Positions 17,487 through 26,678 of a DNA stretch of 63,219 nt are shown here, in pieces (position 1 is the stretch's first letter; each line of letters begins with the position of its first letter). The stretch is taken from positions 1 through 63,219 of the forward strand of contig CADACB010000016.1 in NCBI GenBank assembly GCA_902786345.1. The letters run 5' to 3'. The notes beneath the pieces were generated by a model, which worked only from the letters and a program-made list of their open reading frames with translations, did not search any database and was not told the origin of the DNA. Made by a program: the position numbers and the translations under genes. This DNA comes from an uncultured Ruminococcus sp. Its GTDB lineage: Bacteria; Bacillota; Clostridia; Oscillospirales; Acutalibacteraceae.

Positions 17487-17822
17487 ATGGATTATTATCA
17501 GATAGGGCAGAATATCCGTCGTTTCAGAAAGGCGCAGGGTCTTACTCAGGAGCAGTTGGCGGAGCTTGTGAATATTTCCGTTCCGCATATGAGCCATATA
17601 GAAACAGGCAGCACTAAGCTAAGCCTTCCTGTTCTGGTCGATCTGTCAAGGGCACTTAAAGTTGGTGCAGATGATCTGCTTAATGGTGTTAATTCAATAA
17701 ACCGTGAAAGAATGTATGGGGAGATTGCGGATATTCTTGAACAATGCAGCTATACTGAATTGAGTATAATGAAAGAAATTCTGCTCGGAACAAAAAATGC
17801 ACTGAAAAAATATATCAAATGA
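17487..17822 (+). CDS. XRE-family transcriptional regulator
   Basis: A 111-residue DNA-binding protein. Residues 5-62 form a Cro/CI helix-turn-helix (IGQNIRRFRKAQGLTQEQLA, then a recognition helix around VSVPHMSHIETGS). The C-terminal 45 residues are helical and may mediate dimer formation. Start at ATG 17487 with AGGTGA seven bases upstream; an earlier ATG at 17451 lies inside the likely -10 box. An inverted repeat upstream suggests self-control. Its targets are unknown, though it neighbours the SCIFF operon and a lipoprotein remnant. Confidence 0.85.
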   Translation: MDYYQIGQNIRRFRKAQGLTQEQLAELVNISVPHMSHIETGSTKLSLPVLVDLSRALKVGADDLLNGVNSINRERMYGEIADILEQCSYTELSIMKEILLGTKNALKKYIK

Positions 17823-17836
17823 TTAGCATAAAATCC

Positions 17837-17865
17837 TTGACATCAAAGAAAAAAGATGTTATAGT
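17837..17865 (+). promoter_or_regulatory. Promoter of infC-rpmI-rplT
   Basis: TTGACA (17837-17842), 17-base spacer, TATAGT (17860-17865). It is followed by a leader of about 170 bases. Confidence 0.8.
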
Positions 17866-17869
17866 ATAT

Positions 17870-18040
17870 CAGTAAAACAAAGTAAAGTCTAGGCTTTCAC
17901 CTGTATGGTATCGTCTGTTACGGGTCAATAGAGAAAATGAGTCCTTGAAAACAGGGCTCGTGTTTGCTGTTGATGTGCGGATGATCGGGTGATCGTTCGT
18001 GCTTTCTTTTTGTTTATATTCTTAGTGGAGGTGCTTTAAG
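17870..18040 (+). promoter_or_regulatory. Leader of infC operon, L20-type autoregulatory region
   Basis: The long leader ends with a stem, CGGATGATC with GATCGTTCG, followed by TGCTTTCTTTTTG, a terminator just before the infC ribosome site. In Firmicutes, ribosomal protein L20 binds such a leader to favour termination. Assignment rests on position and the terminator; full covariation was not checked. Confidence 0.55.
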
Positions 18041-18559
18041 ATTAGCAAGCAGGAACTACAGATCAATGAGGAAATTCGTGATAAGGAAATCAGAGTGATA
18101 GATTCTGATGGCGGACAGCTTGGAATAATGTCTGCTGCTCAGGCTCTTGATATGGCCGTGGCTAAGAACCTTGATCTTGTAAAGATCGCGCCGCAGGCAA
18201 CGCCGCCCGTATGTAAGATTATGGACTACGGCAAATATCGCTTTGAACAGGCAAAACGGGAAAAGGAAGCAAGAAAAAATCAGCATATTGTCGATATTAA
18301 AGAAATTCGTCTTTCACTTAATATTGATACGCACGATTTTAACACCAAGCTCAATCATACTCAGAAATTTATCAAGAGTGGCGATAAGGTCAAGGTGTCT
18401 ATACGTTTCAGAGGACGTGAGATGGGACATCCTGAGCTGGGAACCGAAATTATGAAAAAGTTTGCCGAAGCCTGTCAGGAATTTGCGAATGTTGAAAAGC
18501 CTGCAAAGCTTGAGGGACGAAGTATGATAATGTTCCTTGCACCAAAAATAAATAAATAA
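18041..18559 (+). CDS. infC: Translation initiation factor IF-3
   Basis: Binds the 30S subunit and proofreads start-codon choice. The start is taken as ATT at 18041: it gives the conserved N-terminus ([20 protein letters not shown]) and has GGAGGTG seven bases upstream. The first ATG, at 18095, would remove the conserved start and has no ribosome site. An AUU start is well known for infC and lets IF-3 repress its own translation. The 172-residue length is standard. The C-terminal domain includes [16 protein letters not shown]. First gene of infC-rpmI-rplT. Confidence 0.96.
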   Translation: MSKQELQINEEIRDKEIRVIDSDGGQLGIMSAAQALDMAVAKNLDLVKIAPQATPPVCKIMDYGKYRFEQAKREKEARKNQHIVDIKEIRLSLNIDTHDFNTKLNHTQKFIKSGDKVKVSIRFRGREMGHPELGTEIMKKFAEACQEFANVEKPAKLEGRSMIMFLAPKINK

Positions 18560-18588
18560 ATAAATCGAAAATCAAGGAGGATCTTAAT

Positions 18589-18786
18589 ATGCCAAAGATT
18601 AAGACACACAGCGGAGCAAAAAAGCGTTTTAAGCTTTCAAAGAACGGTAAGGTTATCCGTGCACACGCTAACAAATCACACATACTTAATAAAAAAACAA
18701 CAAAGCGTAAGAGAGGTCTGAGAAAGACTGTTGCTGCCGATAAAACAAATGTAGCAGCAATCAAGCAGCTTATTCCTTATAAATAA
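18589..18786 (+). CDS. rpmI: 50S ribosomal protein L35
   Basis: 65 residues, highly basic, starting [20 protein letters not shown], as in all L35 proteins. AAGGAGG upstream. Lies 29 bases after infC and before rplT, the universal order. Confidence 0.98.
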   Translation: MPKIKTHSGAKKRFKLSKNGKVIRAHANKSHILNKKTTKRKRGLRKTVAADKTNVAAIKQLIPYK

Positions 18787-18834
18787 TAAGCTATGGAGAA
18801 CAATCTGAAATAAGTATTATCGGAGGTATATAAA

Positions 18835-19188
18835 ATGGCACGTGTAAAGGGTGCGTTGGCAACACGCAAAAGAAGAAAAAAGATATTAAAGCTGGCTAAG
18901 GGTTATTGGGGTGCAAAGAGTAAGCACTTTAAAATGGCTAAAGAAGCCGTAATGAAGAGCGGTAACTATGCGTATATCGGACGTAAGCAGAAGAAAAGAG
19001 ATTTCAGAAGACTCTGGATCACACGTATTTCATCAGGTTGTAAGGCTAACGGCATTAACTACTCTACATTTATGAACGGTCTTAAAAAGGCAGGCGTCAC
19101 TCTTAACAGAAAGATGCTCTCAGAGATAGCAATTGCCGATGCAGAAGCTTTCACAGCACTTGTTGAAAAGGCAAAGGCAGCTCTTTAA
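18835..19188 (+). CDS. rplT: 50S ribosomal protein L20
   Basis: 117 residues with the L20 signature ([37 protein letters not shown]). It assembles early on 23S rRNA and in this phylum represses its own operon through the leader. Good ribosome site (GGAGG). A hairpin follows at 19201-19230. Confidence 0.98.
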   Translation: MARVKGALATRKRRKKILKLAKGYWGAKSKHFKMAKEAVMKSGNYAYIGRKQKKRDFRRLWITRISSGCKANGINYSTFMNGLKKAGVTLNRKMLSEIAIADAEAFTALVEKAKAAL

Positions 19189-19200
19189 TTAAAGTAAGCA

Positions 19201-19230
19201 AATGCACTCAAGTGAAGGCTTGGGTGCATT
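19201..19230 (+). terminator. Terminator after rplT
   Basis: 12-bp stem AATGCACTCAAG with CTTGGGTGCATT; the following T-rich stretch is weak. Confidence 0.65.
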
Positions 19231-19277
19231 AATTTATATATAAAAGTGAAAAACACAATCTATGATGAGGGATAAAA

Positions 19278-19793
19278 ATGAGGAATATTATATTGATAGG
19301 AATGCCGGGCTGCGGAAAGAGTACAGTAGGAGTTGTGCTGGCAAAAATACTTGGCTACGGATTTCTCGATTCGGATTTGGTTATACAGGAAAGTGAAAAC
19401 AAATTGCTCAGTGAAATAATTGAAAAGAAAGGTACTGAAGGCTTCAATGAAGTAGAGAATCGGATAAACAGCTCGATAAATACCGACAAAACGGTGATAG
19501 CAACGGGCGGCAGTGTTATATATGGGAAAGAAGCAATGGAACATTATAAGAATATTGGAGTGATAGTGTATATAAAGCTCCCATATGATGAGATAGAGCG
19601 CAGACTGGGAGATCTTTCTCAAAGGGGAGTTTCCATAAGGAAAAATCAAAGTTTGAGAGAGTTGTATGATGAAAGAATACCGTTGTATGAAAAATATGCA
19701 GATATAATCGTGGATGAAACAGACCTGACAATTTCTCAAACAGCATTGTGCATAAACAAAAAATATAAAGAATATATTTCCGAAATGGCATAA
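19278..19793 (+). CDS. aroK: Shikimate kinase
   Basis: Phosphorylates shikimate at the 3-hydroxyl with ATP, step five of the shikimate route to aromatic amino acids. The 171-residue protein has the P-loop GMPGCGKST (8-16), the shikimate-binding DSD near 34, the ATGGS loop near 77 and the lid arginine (RRLGDLSQRG). Length is typical. GAGGG ribosome site before ATG 19278. It heads a run of closely packed plus-strand genes. Confidence 0.93.
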   Translation: MRNIILIGMPGCGKSTVGVVLAKILGYGFLDSDLVIQESENKLLSEIIEKKGTEGFNEVENRINSSINTDKTVIATGGSVIYGKEAMEHYKNIGVIVYIKLPYDEIERRLGDLSQRGVSIRKNQSLRELYDERIPLYEKYADIIVDETDLTISQTALCINKKYKEYISEMA

Positions 19794-19808
19794 CGGAGTT
19801 GGCATAAT

Positions 19809-20588
19809 ATGATTACAAGTAAGGACAATGAATTAATAAAGGAAGCTTCAAAGCTTATTTCAAGCTCTAAATATAGAAAAGAAAAAGGCTGCTTTGCGGC
19901 TGAGGGAGTAAGATTGTGTTGTGACGGTGCAATATCGGGGGCAAGGATAATTGTATTTCTGTATACTGACAGAGCAAAAAGGAAATATGAAAAAGAATTC
20001 ATTCTCATATCGGCCGCGTCAGAAAAAAGCTGTGAGATCAGCGAAAAACTTCTTATGAAAATTGCAGATACAGGTTCACCCCAAGGCTTCGTGTGTTTGT
20101 TTGAAATGCTTGACAAAAAAAGTCAATCGTATAAAATAGTAAGTCAGAGAAGATATGCGGCGCTTGAAAACATACAGGATCCCTCTAATCTTGGAACAAT
20201 ACTCAGAACAGCAGAGGCACTTGGAACAGACGGCATTATACTTTCGGATGACTGCTGTGATATATACTCCCCTAAGGTGGTCAGGGGCAGTATGGGAGCA
20301 GTTTTCAGATTACCAGTAATGATAGTTGAAAATTTTACGGAATATATAGCAAGGCTTACTTCACAGGGAATAATGACATATGCTTCAACACCGCATAAAG
20401 CAAAAAATATAAATGATATAGATTTCTCTGACGGAGGGGTTATGCTGATAGGAAATGAGGGGAACGGGTTAAGGTCTGAAACAATAGCTGTGTGCCGCGA
20501 AAGCGTAAGAATAGAAATGAAAGGAAGGGCTGAGTCGCTTAATGCGGCGGCTGCTGCTGCAATATTAATGTATAAGCTTCAGGGGTGA
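19809..20588 (+). CDS. TrmH/SpoU-family RNA 2'-O-methyltransferase
   Basis: Transfers methyl groups from SAM to ribose 2'-OH in tRNA or rRNA. The 259-residue protein has an N-terminal substrate-binding domain (about 1-95) and the knotted SPOUT domain with three motifs: NIQDPSNLGTILRTAEALG near 120, IGNEGNGL near 215 and SLNAAAAAAILMY near the end. The arginine and asparagine of the first motif are present. It resembles RlmB/TsnR-type enzymes; the target site is unknown. Lies 16 bases after aroK and overlaps the signals of dprA. Confidence 0.9.
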   Translation: MITSKDNELIKEASKLISSSKYRKEKGCFAAEGVRLCCDGAISGARIIVFLYTDRAKRKYEKEFILISAASEKSCEISEKLLMKIADTGSPQGFVCLFEMLDKKSQSYKIVSQRRYAALENIQDPSNLGTILRTAEALGTDGIILSDDCCDIYSPKVVRGSMGAVFRLPVMIVENFTEYIARLTSQGIMTYASTPHKAKNINDIDFSDGGVMLIGNEGNGLRSETIAVCRESVRIEMKGRAESLNAAAAAAILMYKLQG

Positions 20589-20594
20589 TGTTCG

Positions 20595-21968
20595 TTGAAA
20601 AAAGAAGACAAAATTATAAGATGGTTATGGATGCATGTCTGTCTGAAATACAGATGTGATCACGTAAAAAGAATAATTGCTGTTTTTGGAAATGCTTTGA
20701 GTATTTATGAAGCAGATGAATACAATATGAAAATAAGCGGAGTTTTAACGAAAGCTGAACTGAAGAATTTTTCTGATAAATCCTTGAACAAGGCAATTGA
20801 AATATATAGCAGATGTAAAGAACTTAGCTATGATATAATAACATTTGGAGATGAAAGGTATCCTGATGCGCTGAAAAAATTAGAGATGCCGCCGCTTGTT
20901 CTATTTGTAAAGGGTGATTATTCTGTTATAGGACAAGGCGGAGTCGCAATTGTAGGGGCAAGAGGTGTAACCCCGGAAGGCAGAAGAATGTCCTATGATT
21001 ATGGCTACGACCTGGCTAAAACGGGAAAGATTGTTGTGAGCGGCGGTGCACAGGGCGTTGATACACAAGCACATCTCGGAGCACTTCAGGCTGGAGGAAA
21101 AACCATCTGTGTGCTTGGAGGAGGGCTTAACCATAAGTATCTTTCAGCAAATTCCGGACTTCGTGAACGCATATCAAGAAACGGACTTCTTGTTTCGGAA
21201 TATCCCCCTGATTTTGAGCCGACAAGCTATACATTTCCGAAGAGGAACAGACTTATTGCTGCTTTTTCAGACTGTACTCTGATTATAGAAGCAGAAATGA
21301 GCAGCGGAGCACTTATAACTGCATATGAGGCAAGAGAACAGAGAAAGCCGGTTTTTGCTCTACCAGGCTGGTTGAACAGCGAAAATATCAGGGGAACAGA
21401 TATGCTCATCCAAAAGGGTGCTTATTCAATAGATAGTTATCGGGATATTCTGGATTGGTATGAAAATGCAGATGAGTGGGATTCGGACAGTCAGAAGCTT
21501 ACGAGCGAAATGATAGATGAGATAAGGACTACAGGAAAAGAAGAAGAGTATAAAAAGAACAAGGCTGAAAATAACAAAAATGATGATATAATATATTCTG
21601 AAAAGAAAAAAGAATCAGAAGAACATAAGAGCGGTTTCGATAATGCTCTTTCTTATGGTAAGGAGTATTATCGAAAGCATGAAAGTAATACGAATAAAAA
21701 ATGTAATGATAATAAAAAGCTGTTTAATGTTAACGAAAAAAACGATTCAAAATCCGAAAAGAAAGAAAAAACTGATAATTTTTTAAAAGATATGTTGACA
21801 GAAAACGCTTTATCGGTGTATGATACAATCTCAGAAACACCGATATATGCTGATGATATAAGGTCGGAAAGGAAGCTTGAAACAGGTGAGGTGCTTGCAG
21901 CACTCACAGAGCTTGAGCTTGCAGGCCTTATACAGTCGCTGCCAAATGGTAAATTTGTGAGAAATTGA
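20595..21968 (+). CDS. dprA: DNA processing protein DprA (Smf)
   Basis: Loads RecA on incoming single-stranded DNA during transformation. The 457-residue protein has an N-terminal SAM-like helical region, the Rossmann-type DprA domain (about 110-300; VAIVGARGVTPEGRRM, VSGGAQGVDTQAH, FPKRNRLIAAFSD), and a C-terminal winged helix (about 395-457). Between them lies a long low-complexity K/E/N/S-rich stretch (about 305-395) that most DprA proteins lack. TTG start at 20595 with AGGGGTGA six bases upstream. topA follows, the common dprA-topA order. Confidence 0.95.
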   Translation: MKKEDKIIRWLWMHVCLKYRCDHVKRIIAVFGNALSIYEADEYNMKISGVLTKAELKNFSDKSLNKAIEIYSRCKELSYDIITFGDERYPDALKKLEMPPLVLFVKGDYSVIGQGGVAIVGARGVTPEGRRMSYDYGYDLAKTGKIVVSGGAQGVDTQAHLGALQAGGKTICVLGGGLNHKYLSANSGLRERISRNGLLVSEYPPDFEPTSYTFPKRNRLIAAFSDCTLIIEAEMSSGALITAYEAREQRKPVFALPGWLNSENIRGTDMLIQKGAYSIDSYRDILDWYENADEWDSDSQKLTSEMIDEIRTTGKEEEYKKNKAENNKNDDIIYSEKKKESEEHKSGFDNALSYGKEYYRKHESNTNKKCNDNKKLFNVNEKNDSKSEKKEKTDNFLKDMLTENALSVYDTISETPIYADDIRSERKLETGEVLAALTELELAGLIQSLPNGKFVRN

Positions 21969-21987
21969 TTATTCGGGGGAGCGGTTT

Positions 21988-24126
21988 ATGTCAAAGCTTG
22001 TAATAGTTGAGTCGCCGGCAAAAGCGAAAACAATAAAAAAATATCTTGGAAACGGATATGAGGTAGTGGCTTCAATGGGGCATATAAGAGATTTGAACCC
22101 CAACCGGCTTAGTGTTGATATAAAGAAAAAATTTACACCTAAATATGAACTGATAAAAGGCAAGGAAAAGCTTGCTGATGATTTGGTGAAGCTTGCTAAA
22201 AAGAGTGACTATGTATATCTTGCAACTGACCCTGACCGTGAGGGGGAAGCAATTTCGTGGCATCTTGCATACCTTCTTGGGCTTGATCTTGATGACAGTA
22301 ACCGTGTTACATTTAATGAAATTACCAAGACCGGTGTGAAAAATGGTATGAGCAGTCCGAGAAAGATAGATATAGATCTTGTTAATGCACAGCAGGCAAG
22401 AAGAATTCTTGACAGACTTGTGGGATATAAGCTCAGTCCTTTTTTGTCACAGAAGATAAGAAAAGGACTTTCCGCCGGAAGAGTGCAGTCTGTTGCTGTG
22501 AGGATAATAGTTGACAGAGAAAAAAAAATAAGAGCCTTTAAGCCCGAGGAATATTGGAGCATTGATGCTAAATTTATTCCAAAGGGCAGCAGAAAGGCAT
22601 TTCCTGCATCCTTTTATGGAAATGAACAGGGAAAAATAAAAATAGAAACAGGTGAACAGGCTCAGAAGCTTCTGAACTCAATGAAGGATTGTCAGCCGTT
22701 TGTGGAAAAGCTGAGACACGGTACAAGAAAGCGTCAGCCTTCACCGCCGTTTATAACCTCTACATTACAGCAGGAGGCTTCAAGAAAGCTCGGTTTTCAG
22801 TCCAAGCGTACTATGAAGGTCGCACAGGAGTTGTACGAGGGTGTTGAAATTGAAGGAATGGGAGCGGTTGGTCTTATAACATATATGAGAACTGATTCGC
22901 TCAGACTTTCTGAGGATGCATTAAAAGCAGCCGAGCAATATATAAGATCAAAGTGGGGAGAGAAGTATCTCCCTTCATCAGGACATAGGCATTTTAAATC
23001 GCGTTCAAACGCTCAGGATGGTCACGAGGCAATAAGACCAACAACTGTTGAACTTGACCCGTTAAAGGTAAAAAATAGTCTTACAAACGACCAGTTCAAG
23101 CTTTATAAGCTAATATGGGAGCGTTTTATTGCCTGCCAGATGGCAGAGTGTATACAAAAAACAACACAGGCAGATATAAACGCGGCAGGATATATATTTA
23201 AGGCGTCAGGCTACAGAGTGGATTTTGACGGCTATACTGTGCTTTATGTAGAGGGCAGTGACAGCAAGGATGAGGAAAAAGAGTCAGAACTGCCGCCGCT
23301 TGAAAAGGGAATGCAGCTTCGCGTGAAGGATATGCTTCCGAATCAGCATTTCACACAGCCTCCTGCAAGATATACAGAGGCGTCTTTGATAAAAGCACTT
23401 GAAGAATATGGGATAGGCAGACCTTCAACATATGCGGCTACAATTTCCACAATAACGTCAAGAGGATATGTAAAAAGAGAAAACAAAACCCTGTTTCCAA
23501 CAGAGCTTGGAGAGGTTACAACCAAGCTTATGGAGGAACGTTTCCCGAAGATAGTAAATGTAAAGTTTACTGCGCAGATGGAGCAGGATCTTGATACAGT
23601 GGAAGAGGGCGAATATGGCTGGGTGGACCTGCTGACAAATTTTTATGGGGATTTTGACAAAACGCTCAAGCAGGCAAAGGAAGATATGAAAGGCGTAAAA
23701 ATAGAGCTTGAAGAGGATAAGACAGATCTTGTATGCGATAAATGCGGAAAGCCCATGGTTGTTAAATTCGGCAGGTACGGAAAATTTATTGCTTGTTCAG
23801 GTTATCCTGACTGTAAAAATATTGTAAAGATGGTAAATAAGATAGGTATTCCGTGTCCGAAGTGCGGCGGAGATGTCATAGTCAGGAAGACAAAGCGCGG
23901 ACGGGATTTTTATGGCTGTTCAAATTATCCGAAATGCGATTTTGTATCATGGTATCAGCCTACTCTTGAGAAGTGCCCTCAATGCGGTGAAATTCTTTAC
24001 AAGAAGAAGGGCAAACAGTCAAAGCTTTTCTGTGCTGCACAGGACTGCGGATATGAAAAAGATGATGACACCGAGGATGCATCAATTATTCAGGAGGCTG
24101 TTTCTGCATCATCTGCGCAAGCCTGA
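21988..24126 (+). CDS. topA: DNA topoisomerase I
   Basis: Relaxes negative supercoils by a type IA single-strand passage. 712 residues: TOPRIM domain at the N-terminus (KLVIVESPAKAKTIKKYLG; TDPDREGEAI), core with the catalytic tyrosine in GLITYMRTDSLRLS (near 298), and three C-terminal zinc ribbons, each with four cysteines (from CDKCGKPMVV, CPKCGGDVIV and CPQCGEILYK). Standard length for Firmicutes. Start supported by GGGGAG eight bases upstream. Followed by a strong hairpin. Confidence 0.98.
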   Translation: MSKLVIVESPAKAKTIKKYLGNGYEVVASMGHIRDLNPNRLSVDIKKKFTPKYELIKGKEKLADDLVKLAKKSDYVYLATDPDREGEAISWHLAYLLGLDLDDSNRVTFNEITKTGVKNGMSSPRKIDIDLVNAQQARRILDRLVGYKLSPFLSQKIRKGLSAGRVQSVAVRIIVDREKKIRAFKPEEYWSIDAKFIPKGSRKAFPASFYGNEQGKIKIETGEQAQKLLNSMKDCQPFVEKLRHGTRKRQPSPPFITSTLQQEASRKLGFQSKRTMKVAQELYEGVEIEGMGAVGLITYMRTDSLRLSEDALKAAEQYIRSKWGEKYLPSSGHRHFKSRSNAQDGHEAIRPTTVELDPLKVKNSLTNDQFKLYKLIWERFIACQMAECIQKTTQADINAAGYIFKASGYRVDFDGYTVLYVEGSDSKDEEKESELPPLEKGMQLRVKDMLPNQHFTQPPARYTEASLIKALEEYGIGRPSTYAATISTITSRGYVKRENKTLFPTELGEVTTKLMEERFPKIVNVKFTAQMEQDLDTVEEGEYGWVDLLTNFYGDFDKTLKQAKEDMKGVKIELEEDKTDLVCDKCGKPMVVKFGRYGKFIACSGYPDCKNIVKMVNKIGIPCPKCGGDVIVRKTKRGRDFYGCSNYPKCDFVSWYQPTLEKCPQCGEILYKKKGKQSKLFCAAQDCGYEKDDDTEDASIIQEAVSASSAQA

Positions 24127-24137
24127 TAGTATTATAC

Positions 24138-24177
24138 GGTAAGCTGACGCATCTGTGACAGAGTGCGTCAGCTTACC
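24138..24177 (+). terminator. Long hairpin terminator after topA
   Basis: A 14-bp perfect stem (GGTAAGCTGACGCA with TGCGTCAGCTTACC) whose loop itself forms TCTG/CAGA, followed by CTCTGTTTTCT. The AAGCTGACGCA part also occurs near 15407. Confidence 0.75.
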
Positions 24178-24210
24178 TCTGTTTTCTGGAATGAAGAAAT
24201 TTCAATATAC

Positions 24211-24239
24211 TTGATATAATTGTAATTGTATGATAAAAT
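24211..24239 (+). promoter_or_regulatory. Promoter of trmFO
   Basis: TTGATA (24211-24216), 17-base spacer, TAAAAT (24234-24239), 41 bases before the start codon. Confidence 0.65.
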
Positions 24240-24280
24240 AATAGTCAAAATGTAAATGGAAAATGATAGGAGGTGGGTAA

Positions 24281-25582
24281 ATGTATATCAATGTTATAGG
24301 TGCAGGTCTGGCGGGCTGTGAAGCGGCTTTTCAGATTGCTGAAAGAAATATAAGAGTCAGGCTTTATGAGATGAAACCTAAAAAAATGACGCCTGCACAT
24401 AAAAGTGAAAATTTCTGTGAGCTTATATGCTCAAATTCATTAAAAGCTGTAAGAATAGAAAGTGCAGCAGGTCTTCTAAAAGAAGAAATGCGAAGAATGG
24501 GCTCTCTTCTAATGCTGTGTGCGGATAACTGTGCAGTACCGGCAGGCGGTGCGTTGGCGGTGGACAGAAATAAGTTTTCCGCTATGGTAACAGAAAAAAT
24601 CAGATTACATCCGATGATAGAGATCATTGAGGCTGAAGTGGGTGAAATACCTGATGATGCTGTGACGGTTGTTGCTACAGGACCATTGACCAGTGATTTG
24701 CTGGCTGAAAAAATTGCCGGACTGTGTGGAGGCGGACTCTATTTCTTTGATGCAGCGGCTCCTATAGTTACAGCAGAAAGCATTGATATGAGCTATGCAT
24801 TTACCGCCTCAAGATATGATAAGGGTGAAGATGACGCATATATTAACTGTCCGATGAATAAAGAGGAATATGAAGCCTTTCACAGTGAACTTGTCAATGC
24901 CGAAAGAGCGCCCAGACACGATGTTGATGTGCAGAACCCTAAGGTTTATGAAGGCTGTATGCCTGTGGAGATTCTTGCCCAAAGGGGAATTGATACTCTG
25001 AGATTCGGCCCTATGAAGCCTGTAGGACTCAGAGATCCGAGAACCGGGCACAGACCGTGGGCTGTGCTTCAGCTGAGAACGGAAAACTGTGCGAAAACTT
25101 TGTATAACCTTGTGGGATTTCAGACAAACCTGAAATTTCCGGAGCAGAAGAGGGTATTCGGTATGATACCTGCTTTAAGGAATGCTGATTTTGTTAGATA
25201 TGGTGTTATGCACAGAAATACCTTTCTTGATTCTCCGAGAGTTCTTAACCGCGATTACTCACTTAAAATCAATAGAAATATCTTTTTTGCAGGACAGATG
25301 ACAGGCGTTGAGGGCTATATGGAATCGGCTTCTTCAGGACTTATTGCCGGAATAAATGCGGCAAGACGGATAAAAAATGAAGAAGCGTTGATTCTTCCAA
25401 GGGAAACAATGACGGGATCGCTTGCGGCATATATATCTGATGAGAGTGTAAAGGATTTTCAGCCGATGGGAGCGAATCTTGGAATATTGCCTGAGCTTGC
25501 CGAGCATATACGTGATAAGCGTTTGCGTGCTGCGGCATATGCTGACAGGGCACTGTCATATTTGTCGGAAATAAAGATATAA
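24281..25582 (+). CDS. trmFO: Folate- and FAD-dependent tRNA U54 methyltransferase
   Basis: Makes ribothymidine at position 54 of tRNA using methylenetetrahydrofolate. The 433-residue protein starts with the dinucleotide fold [20 protein letters not shown] and carries the TrmFO cysteine in [11 protein letters not shown], plus a second FAD contact region near the C-terminus ([20 protein letters not shown]). Length matches. AGGAGGT ribosome site. Own promoter. Confidence 0.97.
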   Translation: MYINVIGAGLAGCEAAFQIAERNIRVRLYEMKPKKMTPAHKSENFCELICSNSLKAVRIESAAGLLKEEMRRMGSLLMLCADNCAVPAGGALAVDRNKFSAMVTEKIRLHPMIEIIEAEVGEIPDDAVTVVATGPLTSDLLAEKIAGLCGGGLYFFDAAAPIVTAESIDMSYAFTASRYDKGEDDAYINCPMNKEEYEAFHSELVNAERAPRHDVDVQNPKVYEGCMPVEILAQRGIDTLRFGPMKPVGLRDPRTGHRPWAVLQLRTENCAKTLYNLVGFQTNLKFPEQKRVFGMIPALRNADFVRYGVMHRNTFLDSPRVLNRDYSLKINRNIFFAGQMTGVEGYMESASSGLIAGINAARRIKNEEALILPRETMTGSLAAYISDESVKDFQPMGANLGILPELAEHIRDKRLRAAAYADRALSYLSEIKI

Positions 25583-25655
25583 ACAATATTTATCTTGGCT
25601 TAGCAGCAATTAAAGCAAACCTCCATATAATTAAAAGGATTGGTTGTGAAGACTT

Positions 25656-26678
25656 ATGAAGATACTTATAGATGCATTCGGAGGAGATAATGCACCTCTT
25701 GAAATTTTAAAAGGCAGCTTACTGTGTACAGAAAAATATGAGAACGCAGATCTTGCTCTTGTAGGAAACAAAGAGATAATAGAAAAAACAGCCGCTGAAA
25801 ATGACATTACACTTGACAGCTTTGAAATATTTGATGCTCCTGATGTTATAGATATGGAAGAGGATGCAGGTGAAATAATGAAGTCGAAGAAGAATTCCTC
25901 TATGGCGGTAGGGTTGAAGCTTCTTGCAGACGGTCAGGGGGATGCCTTTCTTTCTGCAGGCAACAGCGGTGCGCTTATAATGGGTTCAACGCTTATTGTT
26001 AAGCGTATAAAGGGTGTGAAAAGACCTGCGTTTGCTCCTGTAATGCCAACGTCGAAGGGACCTGTTCTTTTGATAGACAGCGGTGCAAATATAGAAGTAA
26101 GACCTGAGATGCTTCAGCAGTTCGGTATTATGGGATCAATATATATGGAAAATGTGCTGAATATAAAGAATCCAAGAGTAGCACTTGCCAATGTGGGAAC
26201 AGAGGACCATAAGGGCGGTGAGCTTCAGCACGAGGCATTCAGGCTGTTAAAGGAATCTGATATTAAATTTATAGGAAATATGGAAGCCCGTGATATACCT
26301 GCAGGGGCAGCAGATGTGATCGTGGCTGATGGCTTTACAGGTAATGTAATAATTAAAATGTATGAGGGAGTAGCAAAGGAACTTTTCGGTAAAATAAAAG
26401 GAATGTTTATGAAGAACTTGAAAACTAAGTTAGCTGCTTTACTTTTAAAGAAAGAGCTTCAGGAGCTGAAGGAATATTTTGATTATAACCAGTATGGTGC
26501 AGCACCGATTATGGGAGTGTCAAAGCCGGTTCTGAAAACTCACGGAAGTGCAAAGTCTGACGCTGTTGTAACAGCGGTAAAATCGGTTATTGATTGTGTT
26601 AATAATGATGTTACGGGAAAAATAGAAGAGAGTCTTATAAAACTTAAATCAAATCGGAGAGGGAATGATGGACAGTGA
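25656..26678 (+). CDS. plsX: Phosphate acyltransferase PlsX
   Basis: Converts acyl-ACP to acyl-phosphate at the start of phospholipid synthesis. 340 residues starting MKILIDAFGGDNAPLEILKG, with the SAGNSGALI, GANIEVRPE and VADGFTGNV motifs of the family. Its TGA overlaps the GTG start of rnc by four bases. The acpP gene that often lies between plsX and rnc is absent. Confidence 0.97.
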   Translation: MKILIDAFGGDNAPLEILKGSLLCTEKYENADLALVGNKEIIEKTAAENDITLDSFEIFDAPDVIDMEEDAGEIMKSKKNSSMAVGLKLLADGQGDAFLSAGNSGALIMGSTLIVKRIKGVKRPAFAPVMPTSKGPVLLIDSGANIEVRPEMLQQFGIMGSIYMENVLNIKNPRVALANVGTEDHKGGELQHEAFRLLKESDIKFIGNMEARDIPAGAADVIVADGFTGNVIIKMYEGVAKELFGKIKGMFMKNLKTKLAALLLKKELQELKEYFDYNQYGAAPIMGVSKPVLKTHGSAKSDAVVTAVKSVIDCVNNDVTGKIEESLIKLKSNRRGNDGQ

